Below, piece by piece: positions 24,682-32,318 of a DNA stretch of 64,000 nucleotides (position 1 is its first letter; each line of letters starts with the position of its first letter). The notes beneath the pieces were generated by a model. The model made no database searches. It was not told the DNA's origin and saw only the letters and a program-made list of their open reading frames with translations. The stretch comes from Mycolicibacterium lacusdiani (GTDB lineage Bacteria > Actinomycetota > Actinomycetes > Mycobacteriales > Mycobacteriaceae): positions 288,973 to 352,972 of the forward strand of contig NZ_JAKCFC010000004.1 of assembly GCF_021916785.1 (NCBI RefSeq), written 5' to 3'. The position numbers and the translations under genes are program-made.

Positions 24682-26142
24682 ATGCATTTGGAGAGGCGCG
24701 TACTGATCAGGCTGGCTGCCTTCGCGGCGGTCTCCCTCATTGCCATGGGCGTGACCGTCTTCGGGTACGTCAAGGTGTCGAACCTCATTCCCGGGTTCGG
24801 GCTCTACACGGTAACCGTTGCGCTGCCTCACTCGGGAGGCTTGTACGCCGGCGGAAACGTCACATATCGCGGTACGGAAGTGGGCCGGGTAACGGACGTC
24901 CGAATAACCGAGGCGGGCGTAGAGGCGGTGCTCTCACTCAAAGCGGGCATCGACATCCCGTCGGACCTCGATGCGGAAGTCCATAGTCAGTCAGCAGTGG
25001 GCGAACAGTACGTCGCTCTGCTACCGCGCGACGGCGAGTCCCGGCCGCTTCGAAACGGGGACGTCGTACCGATTGCGCGCACCATGGTGCCGCCCGACAT
25101 CAACTCGCTGCTCGACGCCACCAACATAGCTCTTGAGGCGATCCCGCAGGACAACCTCAAGACTGTCATCGACGAGAGCTATACGGCCGTGGGAGGTCTC
25201 GGGCCCGAACTGTCCCGAATCGTGAAGGGTTCGACGAAGTTGGCCAGCGATGCGAGGAAGAACCTCGACTCGTTGACCACGCTGATTGATCAGTCCCCGC
25301 CTGTGTTGAACTCCCAGGTCGATACGTCGGACTCGATCCAGAACTGGGCCGCAAACCTGGCGAACCTCACCGGCCAGCTCGAGGAACAAGACACCGCGGT
25401 CAACGGACTGTTGCAACAGGGGCCAAAGTCGGCGGACGAGGTCCGACAGCTCTTCGAACGCTTGCAGCCGACGCTGCCGATCCTGCTGGCCAATCTCGTC
25501 AGTGTCGGCGAAGTCGCCGTCACCTACCAGAACGGCATCGAGCAGTTGCTGGTGCTGCTGCCACACGGCACCGCGATCATGGGCGGCGGCGTCGTGCCCA
25601 ATCTGGCCACCAAGCAGGACTACAAGGGTTTCTATCTGGACTTCAATCTGAACCTGAATCTGCCTGCGCCCTGTTCGACCGGGTTCCTACCGGCTCAGCA
25701 GCGGCGGTCAGCCAGTGAGGTGGACTATCCGCCCCGTCCCGAGGGCGACCTGTATTGCCGGGTGCCGCAGGACTCGGCGATCAACGTCCGTGGCGCACGG
25801 AACATACCGTGCGAGACGGTCCCCGGGAAGCGCGCACCTTCGGTCAAGATGTGTGAAAGCACGGAGAACTACGTTCCTCTCAACGACGGCTACAACTGGA
25901 AGGGCGACCCGAACGCAACCCTGTCGGGGCAGGGCGTGCCGCAACTGCCGCCGGGCACGCCGTCGGTAGCGGTTCCACCCGTGCCCGCGCCGGCGCTACC
26001 GCCGATCGCGGCCGCAACCTACGACCCGGTCACCGGCAGTTACGTCGGGCCCGACGGGCGTCTGTACGCACAAGCCAATCTCGCTCAAAACGCTGCAGGA
26101 AATCGCACATGGCAGTCGATGCTCTTGCCTTCAGAGGGCTAA
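24682..26142 (+). CDS. mceF: MCE family protein MceF
   Basis: Last MCE subunit, 486 aa. The anchor is LIRLAAFAAVSLIAMGVTVFG, the MCE domain LPHSGGLYAGGNVTYRGTEV, then helices and a large C-terminal domain with the typical MceF cysteines (APCSTG, LYCRVP, IPCETVPG, KMCEST) and a Pro-rich stretch. It starts 2 nt after the mceE stop. No mam/mas accessory genes follow; the next gene is a convergent TetR gene 18 nt away. Confidence 0.92.
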   Translation: MHLERRVLIRLAAFAAVSLIAMGVTVFGYVKVSNLIPGFGLYTVTVALPHSGGLYAGGNVTYRGTEVGRVTDVRITEAGVEAVLSLKAGIDIPSDLDAEVHSQSAVGEQYVALLPRDGESRPLRNGDVVPIARTMVPPDINSLLDATNIALEAIPQDNLKTVIDESYTAVGGLGPELSRIVKGSTKLASDARKNLDSLTTLIDQSPPVLNSQVDTSDSIQNWAANLANLTGQLEEQDTAVNGLLQQGPKSADEVRQLFERLQPTLPILLANLVSVGEVAVTYQNGIEQLLVLLPHGTAIMGGGVVPNLATKQDYKGFYLDFNLNLNLPAPCSTGFLPAQQRRSASEVDYPPRPEGDLYCRVPQDSAINVRGARNIPCETVPGKRAPSVKMCESTENYVPLNDGYNWKGDPNATLSGQGVPQLPPGTPSVAVPPVPAPALPPIAAATYDPVTGSYVGPDGRLYAQANLAQNAAGNRTWQSMLLPSEG

Positions 26143-26159
26143 CGCGTCGCGCGTCGGTT

Positions 26160-26774
26160 TCAGCCGGCTTTGGAACTCGGTTTCCGACGGGCCTTCGGCT
26201 TGCCGGTTGGGGCGATGGCGAACAGCGAGGCCGCAAGCGCGGGGACCTCATCTGACTGGCTTCCCGGCAGGAACAACGTCGACATCACGCTGCGCAGAAA
26301 GAGATCGCCAAGCTGATGTTTGGTCAAGGTTCCAGATATCACCAGGGGCGACTCGTCGGCGGCGGGCCCGAGCGCCTCGACGACCACGTCGATCAGGTTG
26401 GGGAACGTGTCGCGGAGGAACGCCAGCGTGAATTCCGGTGCCACGTCGAGCATGCGGTTCAAATCCCCGCCGCCGCGCTGGGCGGTCAAGGTCTCCAAGA
26501 CGACCTGGACCCGCGACCCAGGGTCGGGATTGGCCGCGATTGCCGCCGCGAACGCCTCGGCGACGCCCTCCTCGAAGTGGCGCCCGAGATGGGCTAGGAC
26601 TTCTTCTTTGCTATCGAAATACCGGTAGAAGGTGCCGCGCGCCACCTGCGACGCTTCGCATATGTCGCTTACTGACAGCTTGTGCGTACCCTGCCTGCTC
26701 AGGGCCTTCATGGTGCCCACCAGAATCTTCTGTACGGCATTCTCGGATCGCTGGCCGTCAGCAACCATACTCAT
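26160..26774 (-). CDS. TetR family transcriptional regulator
   Basis: TetR-type regulator, 204 aa, HTH residues LSVSDICEASQVARGTFYRYFDSKEEVL and a basic C-terminal tail (GKPKARRKPSSKAG). It is convergent with mceF and probably controls itself and possibly the mce operon. Its upstream region (26775-26880) has no clear palindrome. Start ATG as given; the N-terminus MSMVADGQRSENAVQKILVG is consistent with the family. Confidence 0.88.
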   Translation of the reverse strand: MSMVADGQRSENAVQKILVGTMKALSRQGTHKLSVSDICEASQVARGTFYRYFDSKEEVLAHLGRHFEEGVAEAFAAAIAANPDPGSRVQVVLETLTAQRGGGDLNRMLDVAPEFTLAFLRDTFPNLIDVVVEALGPAADESPLVISGTLTKHQLGDLFLRSVMSTLFLPGSQSDEVPALAASLFAIAPTGKPKARRKPSSKAG

Positions 26775-26933
26775 TCACCTCATCGCCGATCCGGCCAATT
26801 CAAAATGCGCGGCCTGCGAAACATGCACGAGATGTCCACTAAGCGTCGCACCTGTCATTATGGTCATATAGACGGCGTCTGTCGGGACCGACCTGAACAT
26901 TGTGAGCGAATGCACGCTGGGAGTGGTGCTGCT

Positions 26934-27476
26934 TCAGCGCCAACAAGCCACGTAGGCCTTGATGGGTTCGTGGTGCTGCATCCGCACGATGACGGTGCGG
27001 CAGAGGGCAGCGTTGGCTTGTCGGTGGTCGCCGCGGTTGAGCCGGTGGCGGGTGGTTATCCCGGAGGACGCGGGGATGGGTGCCACGCCCGCAGAGCTGG
27101 GCCCGAGCCGGTTCAGAGGGGACCCTCTCGGGGTTGTCGCCGGCGACGATGAGCATCTTGGAGGCGACGTCGGCGCCAGGCCGAAGGCTGCTGACAGCTG
27201 CGGCGCCGATGCGGTGGTGAGTTCGGCGAGGACCTCCTCGTGGGCGGTGATTTTGTCGTTGAGTCGCACCCAGCCCCGTGCGATCGAACGCAGCGTGTGG
27301 TAGCGGCCCCGACGGTGGTGGTGGAGCCCGGATGTAGGCCGGACAGCGGTGAATCAGCGCCATCTTCGACAAGGTTGAGTTGCTCGCGCAGCGCGGTGGG
27401 AGCATTGACCAGGATTGACTTCAGCAAGATCATCGCCGTCGTACCGAGATCGAGAGTGGCTGACGGCGCTCGCTGA
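26934..27476 (-). pseudogene. Frameshifted IS110-family transposase fragment
   Basis: C-terminal remnant of an IS110/IS116/IS902-type transposase, readable only by switching frames. In order on the minus strand: LKSILVNAPTALREQL, then RLNDKITAHEEVLAELTTA, then KMLIVAGDNPERVPSEPA, then GVAPIPASSG with RHRLNRGDHRQANAALCR and MQHHEPIKAYVA, which is the diagnostic IS110 C-terminal block. The upstream (5') part is missing: the sequence is interrupted at about 27476 by the left end of the IS21 element. No matching N-terminal half was recognised beyond the right end of that element. Confidence 0.8.
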
Positions 27477-27514
27477 AATTCCCCAGTAACGCTCATCGAA
27501 ATTCCCCACCTGTG
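27474..27514 (+). repeat. Left terminal inverted repeat of the IS21 element
   Basis: Contains AATTCCCCAG (27477-27486) and GAAATTCCCCACCTGTG (27498-27514), spaced 21 nt start to start. Both elements recur inverted at the right end with the same spacing. Confidence 0.8.
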
Positions 27515-27597
27515 TGGCACCGCCAAAGAGGGCGGGTCTCCCTTGATGCTGATGGTCTCTGACCACGCATCGGCTATCAAAGGAGACCCGCTTTCTC

Positions 27598-28989
27598 ATG
27601 CTGACATGGGAGGACGATGTGGAAGTACATGCCCTACGCGAACGAGGCTGGACGATCTCGGCGATCGCCAGGCACACCGGCCGTGACCGCAAGACCATCC
27701 GCGGCTATTTGAACGGCACCAGCACCCCTGGGGTGCGCAAACGCCCTGTGGTGGATGCCTTCGAGGTGTTCGTCGCATACGTGACTGCACGCCTGCTCGA
27801 TGATCCGCATCTGTGGATCCGGACGCTGTGCGACGAACTCGAGGACCTCGGGTACGCGATGTCGTATCAGACGCTGACCCGCCAGGTCCGCGACCGCAAG
27901 CTGCGCCCGGTGTGTCAGGCATGCCTGACCGCGACCGAGAGACCGAACGCCGTCATCGACCACCCGCCAGGGGAAGAGACGCAATGGGATTGGCTGGATC
28001 TGCCGAACCCGCCGGCGTCGTGGGGATGGGGTTCGATGGCGCACCTGTTCGTCGGCACCCTGGCGTGTTCGGCCAAGTGGCGCGGCGTCCTGGCCTCAGA
28101 CATGACCCAGCCCCGGGTGATCGATGGGCTCGACCGGATCTGCCGAGGACTCGGTGGAGTGAGTCGGGTATGGCGGTTCGATCGGATGGCCACGGTGTGT
28201 CACCCGGAGTCCGGGAAGCTGACGGCCAGCTTCGCCGGGGTGGCCAAACACTACGGGGTGTCGGTGGCGATCTGCCCGCCGCGACGCGGCAATCGCAAAG
28301 GCGGGGTGGAGAAGTCCAATCACACTGCTGCGCAACGCTGGTGGCGAACGTTGTCGGACGACGTGACTGTCGAGCAGGCGCAGGACAGTCTCGACAGGTT
28401 CTGTCTGCGCCGCGGTGACACCCGGTTGCGCCCCACCGTCGACGGGAGGGTCTCGGTGGCTTCTCTTGCCAGCGGTGAGGGGTTGCATCCGATGCCGGCC
28501 ACGGCCTATCCGGCGATCCTGACCACAGAGCGGGTGGTCTCGCGCCAGGCGCTGATCTCTTATCGCGGCAACCGGTATTCGGTGCCACCGGAACTCGCGT
28601 CGGCGAGTGTGAACGTCAACCAGGTACTCGGTACCGATGTCATCGACGTCCTCACCGCGTCGGGGATCACCATCGCGCGGCACCGACTCGCACCTGATGG
28701 GACTGGGGCGATGGTGCGCGATCATGGCCACGTCTACGCACTGGAGCAGGCCGCGATGGCGGGCGCGAACACTGGGCGGCCACACCGCCGCAAGGAACGC
28801 ATCCCACCCGGCACCCAGGCCCTCGCTGCGGCCGCGGCACTACGCCACGATCTGCCCACCCTGACCACTACCGGAACTCATACCTCTGAGTCTGGTTTCA
28901 CCACAACACAATCCGATGTCATTACTGCGGTCCTCTACGACCTGTCGGTCTACGAGCGCGCCGCCCGTGGAAGGAACACCCTGTCGTGA
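27598..28989 (+). CDS. istA: IS21 family transposase IstA
   Basis: DDE transposase, 463 aa. N-terminal HTH (VHALRERGWTISAIARHTGR, RKTIRGYL), then the catalytic rve domain beginning with TQWDWLDLP (first Asp) and continuing through MATVCHPESGKLTASFAG and GNRKGGVEKSNHTAAQRW. The C-terminal region includes YRGNRYSVPPELA. Length and domain order are normal and no frameshift is visible. The ATG at 27598 is preceded by AAAGGAGA. istB follows with a 4-nt overlap. Confidence 0.93.
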   Translation: MLTWEDDVEVHALRERGWTISAIARHTGRDRKTIRGYLNGTSTPGVRKRPVVDAFEVFVAYVTARLLDDPHLWIRTLCDELEDLGYAMSYQTLTRQVRDRKLRPVCQACLTATERPNAVIDHPPGEETQWDWLDLPNPPASWGWGSMAHLFVGTLACSAKWRGVLASDMTQPRVIDGLDRICRGLGGVSRVWRFDRMATVCHPESGKLTASFAGVAKHYGVSVAICPPRRGNRKGGVEKSNHTAAQRWWRTLSDDVTVEQAQDSLDRFCLRRGDTRLRPTVDGRVSVASLASGEGLHPMPATAYPAILTTERVVSRQALISYRGNRYSVPPELASASVNVNQVLGTDVIDVLTASGITIARHRLAPDGTGAMVRDHGHVYALEQAAMAGANTGRPHRRKERIPPGTQALAAAAALRHDLPTLTTTGTHTSESGFTTTQSDVITAVLYDLSVYERAARGRNTLS

Positions 28990-29837
28990 CCCACCCCACC
29001 ACCAGCCAATCTGCGGACCGTCTGCCAACGCCGAACACCGCCGAAGCGGCCAGCCTCTATCAACGCCTGCGAGGGCATCTGGCAGTGCTGAAACTGCACG
29101 ACGCGGCCGAGGCGCTGCCCTCGGTCCTGGACCAGGCATCGGCGGAGGACCTATCGATGACCGCCGCCCTGGACCGATTGCTCTCGATTGAAGTCGAGGC
29201 CACCGAAGCACGCCGACTTGCTGGTCGGTTGCGATTCGCCTGCCTGCCCACACCCGCCTCGCTGGAGGACTTCGACTACGACGCCGCCGCTGGGGTCGAC
29301 CGCAAGATGATCGACGAACTGGCCACCGGCCGCTACCTCGAGACCGCAACCAACGTCCTGCTGATCGGCCCGCCGGGGGTCGGCAAGACTCACTTGTCGG
29401 TCGGATTGGCAAGGGCTGCAGCGCATGCGGGGTACCGCACCTACTTCACCACTGCCGCCGACCTCGCGGCCCGCTGCCATCGTGCCGCCATCGAGGGCAG
29501 GTGGGCCACCACGATGCGGTTCTACGCCGGCCCGACACTGCTGGTGATCGATGAACTGGACTATTTGCCGCTGCCCGGCGAAGCAGCCGCGGCGTTGTTT
29601 CAGGTTGTCTCACAACGGTATAGGAAGACTTCGATCGTCATGACCACCAATCGCGGTGTCGGATCCTGGGGAGAAGTTCTGGGCGACAACACCGTTGCCG
29701 CGGCCATGCTCGATCGTCTCCTGCACCGCTCGGTCGTGCTCAACCTCGACGGCGACTCCTACCGCCTACGAGACCACAACGCCCGATCAGAGAAACTCCG
29801 CAGAACAACCACCGGGACCCGACACCCACTACAGTGA
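28986..29837 (+). CDS. istB: IS21 family helper ATPase IstB
   Basis: AAA+ transposition helper, 283 aa. Walker A GPPGVGKTHLSVG and Walker B LLVIDELDYLPL, followed by the sensor region VMTTNRGVGSWGEVLGD. IstB binds target DNA and recruits and activates IstA. The GTG start overlaps the istA stop (GTGA), the standard IS21 arrangement. It appears full length, so the element may still be mobile. Confidence 0.93.
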   Translation: MTHPTTSQSADRLPTPNTAEAASLYQRLRGHLAVLKLHDAAEALPSVLDQASAEDLSMTAALDRLLSIEVEATEARRLAGRLRFACLPTPASLEDFDYDAAAGVDRKMIDELATGRYLETATNVLLIGPPGVGKTHLSVGLARAAAHAGYRTYFTTAADLAARCHRAAIEGRWATTMRFYAGPTLLVIDELDYLPLPGEAAAALFQVVSQRYRKTSIVMTTNRGVGSWGEVLGDNTVAAAMLDRLLHRSVVLNLDGDSYRLRDHNARSEKLRRTTTGTRHPLQ

Positions 29838-29845
29838 AGACCGCT

Positions 29846-29886
29846 CACAGGTGAGGAATTTCGCCGAGCACAACTGGGGAATTACG
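29846..29886 (-). repeat. Right terminal inverted repeat of the IS21 element
   Basis: CACAGGTGAGGAATTTC (29846-29862) and CTGGGGAATT (29874-29883), the inverted counterparts of the left-end motifs with identical 21-nt offset. The last bases outside these motifs do not match the left end exactly. Confidence 0.8.
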
Positions 29887-30679
29887 ATGAGCCTCGTCAT
29901 GGCGGCGGAGGGTTCAGCGGATTTCTGCGGTGCCGACCTCGCTGAGTCCGGCGAAGCAATGCGCACGGCGGCTGAGGCGGGGTAAGCCGCCGCTCCGACA
30001 CCTGCTCGACCCTGAACAGTTCGGGCTCCCTCGATAGAACACGCCGCTTATTTCATGGATAATGACGAATATCCATGACAGCCCAAGAAAAAGCGGTCGT
30101 GAGAGAACACGGCTCACGGCTGTCATTCCGCGAAAGCCAAGACAGAGCAATGCCCACTGTTCTCTCAGTCCCGATGGCCAGCACGTTGGGGCAGCGGACC
30201 GACACTTCTGTCTCCGTATCGGGTGTGCCATCGTGCGAGCACCGCTGCATCACGTGACGAAATAACGAGCGCTCCGTGGCCCCGAGACAGGTGCGAGTCT
30301 GTGGTTCACCGCCTACCGGAGATGCGCTCACAGGATATGACACGAAAATGAGACAGGTTCCGTGTGACATGACGTGAGGCAAATCGAAGTCGTCGCAGGT
30401 CAACCGCTCGGCCATATGACAGTGGATCTGAGAATCTACATTGGGGGTGTGGCTTCTGAAGTTTGATGTCCAGTTCTCAAATGAAATGTTCATCTGATGT
30501 CCAATTGGATATTCGAGTGAGTTTCCGCCCATCGAGCCAGCGGTAGCACTGGTGGCCGGCCGCTGGCCAACGCCGGGGATGGACCACACCCGCGGATGCT
30601 GCGTGCCGGGCGTTTCGGACCCACGCCGATCTGAGTGGCCGACGGCACTGTCCGAGTGATCCACCCCAGCCGGGTGCGC
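29887..30679. other. Gene-poor stretch right of the IS element
   Basis: About 790 bases with lower GC in places and no convincing gene. It contains a perfect CATGGATA/TATCCATG inverted repeat (30054-30077) and an inverted pair ATGACACG/CGTGTGACAT around 30338-30369. The first copy of a 77-nt direct repeat is at 30449-30525. Open frames on the minus strand lack family similarity. It is probably decayed mobile DNA. Confidence 0.5.
30449..30525 (+). repeat. 77-nt diverged direct repeat, copy 1
   Basis: Starts GTGGCTTCTGAAGTTTG and ends GATATTCGAGTGAGTTTC. Aligns without gaps to the copy at 31154-31230 with 57 of 77 bases identical; both ends (first 9 and last 10 bases) are identical. It is AT-richer than its surroundings. 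Confidence 0.7.
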
Positions 30680-31048
30680 CTATGCGTCACCCAAACTCGG
30701 CCGGTAGTCCGCCACTTCGGTCTCGGCAGCGAGCAACGCACCCAATTCGCCCTCCTGCTGGGCGACGAACACACCGATCACCTGCCGACACACCTCCGGC
30801 ACGCTGACCCCGCGCATATCAGCAATACGTCTCAACCCGAACAGCATCGACGTCGACACGTGAAACTGCACGGCGAATTGACCGCAAGAACCATCCTCGG
30901 GCGGTGACCCCGGACCAACGACCACCGGATGATCTGACCCAAATACGTCGACATCAGCACCGCGAGCCCTCTCAACGGCCCCGCCACTAGCGCCGCCAGC
31001 AACGCCCTCGTCCGGGTCGCGGAACTCCTCATGGCTGAACAAACCCAT
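30680..31048 (-). CDS. Hypothetical protein in mobile region
   Basis: Open frame of 122 aa from ATG at 31048 (MGLFSHEEFRDPDEGVAGG), longer in frame but less protein-like upstream. The C-terminal half, STSMLFGLRRIADMRGVSVP followed by EVCRQVIGVFVAQQEGELGA, looks like a compact helical domain with normal codon use. The middle is acidic and Gly-rich. I do not recognise a family. It lies between two 77-nt direct repeats in an otherwise gene-poor segment, so it may be a cargo or remnant gene. Moderate doubt that it is expressed. Confidence 0.4.
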   Translation of the reverse strand: MGLFSHEEFRDPDEGVAGGASGGAVERARGADVDVFGSDHPVVVGPGSPPEDGSCGQFAVQFHVSTSMLFGLRRIADMRGVSVPEVCRQVIGVFVAQQEGELGALLAAETEVADYRPSLGDA

Positions 31049-31364
31049 TGCGCCCACGCTAGACCTTGCAGAATGCCGAAGCCGCCAAGTGAGCGGGTGC
31101 GGCCCGCAGGAGACCAAGGCGGACATGAAACTCGAGAAGCCACAGGGGCGGTTGTGGCTTCTCAAACTTGCGGGCCACTTCGGAAATCAAGTGTCCACAC
31201 GATGTTCAATCGGACATGAGAGTGAGTTTCTCGCCCTGAAGGTCATCCCCAGCGCGCATCCACACCAACTCCGGGCAGCGAGTTCTGGGACACGCAGTGC
31301 GGACAGGAAACGAGACAGCGCCACTCGGCAGAACGGGGTGTGGGAGTGGTCCCCGTCCCACCCC
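31049..31364. other. Gene-poor stretch left of the hydrolase operon
   Basis: About 316 bases containing the second 77-nt repeat. A 10-bp perfect hairpin GAGAAGCCAC/GTGGCTTCTC (31134-31163) has its right arm forming the start of that repeat. No gene was recognised. Confidence 0.5.
31154..31230 (+). repeat. 77-nt diverged direct repeat, copy 2
   Basis: Starts GTGGCTTCTCAAACTTG and ends GACATGAGAGTGAGTTTC. Same length and orientation as copy 1, 705 nt away, 74% identical. Its first ten bases also form the right arm of a hairpin with 31134-31143. Confidence 0.7.
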
Positions 31365-31388
31365 GTCTCCTTTCGCTAGCAAGGAGAC
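31365..31388 (-). terminator. Hairpin after the hydrolase gene
   Basis: Perfect 8-bp stem GTCTCCTT/AAGGAGAC with loop TCGCTAGC, 12 nt beyond the hydrolase stop on its transcript. A further GC-rich near-hairpin (about 31333-31364) lies next to it. Likely terminator of the P450-hydrolase operon. Confidence 0.6.
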
Positions 31389-31400
31389 GACTAGGAGTGG

Positions 31401-32318
31401 TTAGAGCGGTTCAGGATCTGTAATCGTCTTGGCGAGTTGGTCGCTGACGAGGTCGAGTAGCCGAGCCCACGCGCCCGTCGGTAGGTCGTGGCCCATGCCG
31501 ACGATCGTCTCGAGGCGGGCGCCGGGGATGGCTCGCGCGGTCGCCGCGCCACCGGTCGGGTGCACCATGCGATCGCGGTCGCCGTGGATGACGAGCGTGG
31601 GCACGTCGATGGCGGCGAGTTCCGCGGTCCGGTCGCCGGAGGCGAAGATGGCCGCGAGCTGGCGGCTGACGCCGTCGGTGGTGGGATCGCGGTCCCATGC
31701 CTCACCGGCCTTCTCGGCCACCCACTGCGCGTCGAACGGATAACCGTGTGAACCGATGTGACGGAACGTCGCCACTGCGCCGTCGACCGCCTGCTGACGT
31801 GTGCGTGCCGGCTTCGACGTGGCCAGTCTCCACCACGTAGACGCCGCGGGCCTGCCGATCCGCGGGGCGCCCGTGGTCGACATGATCGACGTCAACGTCC
31901 GCACCCGGCCGGGATGGTGCGCGGCGACGGTCTGGGCGATCATGCCGCCCATCGAGACGCCGACCAGGTGCGCGTCGCGGTGACCGAGCGCGTCCAGCAG
32001 ACCAACCGTGTCGCGCGCCATGTCGCCCAGGTGGTACTGGCGCGGATGGTTCCCCCCGCGCAGCATCGCCACGGGTTTCGGGGCGGGAAAGTCCATGTGC
32101 GTCGACCGCCCGACGTCGCGGTTGTCGAACCTGATGACGCGGTGCCCGCGCTCCACCAGCGCCGCGGCGAAACCTGCGGGCCAGGTGTGCTTCTGCTGAC
32201 CAAGGCCGGCGATCAGGACCACCGGCGGGTCACCGGGATCGCCGAATCCGTCGTGGCACAGCGTGATTCCGCGGCCGACGTCGACCAGTTCCTCGGTGAC
32301 CGTCTCGTCGGTGCTCAT
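31401..32318 (-). CDS. Alpha/beta hydrolase
   Basis: Alpha/beta-hydrolase fold enzyme, 305 aa. Nucleophile elbow LVGVSMGGM (Ser), oxyanion region VVLIAGLGQQKHTW, acid in TLVIHGDRDRMVHPTGG and His in ETIVGMGHDLP. The family spans esterases, epoxide hydrolases and C-C hydrolases; the sequence resembles lipolytic/esterase-type members of mycobacteria. The ATG overlaps the upstream P450 stop (ATGA), so the two act from one transcript, probably on the same hydrophobic substrate. A hairpin terminator follows. Confidence 0.87.
   Translation of the reverse strand: MSTDETVTEELVDVGRGITLCHDGFGDPGDPPVVLIAGLGQQKHTWPAGFAAALVERGHRVIRFDNRDVGRSTHMDFPAPKPVAMLRGGNHPRQYHLGDMARDTVGLLDALGHRDAHLVGVSMGGMIAQTVAAHHPGRVRTLTSIMSTTGAPRIGRPAASTWWRLATSKPARTRQQAVDGAVATFRHIGSHGYPFDAQWVAEKAGEAWDRDPTTDGVSRQLAAIFASGDRTAELAAIDVPTLVIHGDRDRMVHPTGGAATARAIPGARLETIVGMGHDLPTGAWARLLDLVSDQLAKTITDPEPL

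Larger units (their letters stand above)
27474..29886. mobile_element. IS21-family insertion sequence, apparently intact
   Basis: About 2.4-kb element with istA and istB overlapping by GTGA and bounded by matching inverted terminal regions. Each end has AATTCCCCAG near the tip and GAAATTCC(C/T)CACCTGTG 21 nt inside. It sits in the IS110 transposase remnant. The exact outer base on each side is uncertain by a few nt and no clear target-site duplication was found. Confidence 0.88.

Noticed and set aside
27474..29886. Target-site duplication of the IS21 element
   Set aside because: Bases outside the two ends do not match in any 4-8 nt window, so no duplication is claimed.
30101..30166. GAGAGAACA/TGTTCTCTC inverted pair that could mark a tiny MITE
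   Set aside because: A 9-bp match at this distance is expected by chance in a region of this size; no target duplication seen.
30053..30664. 203-aa minus-strand open frame right of the IS element
   Set aside because: No ribosome-binding site or family similarity, and it runs across the 77-nt repeat and inverted repeats, so it is probably not coding.
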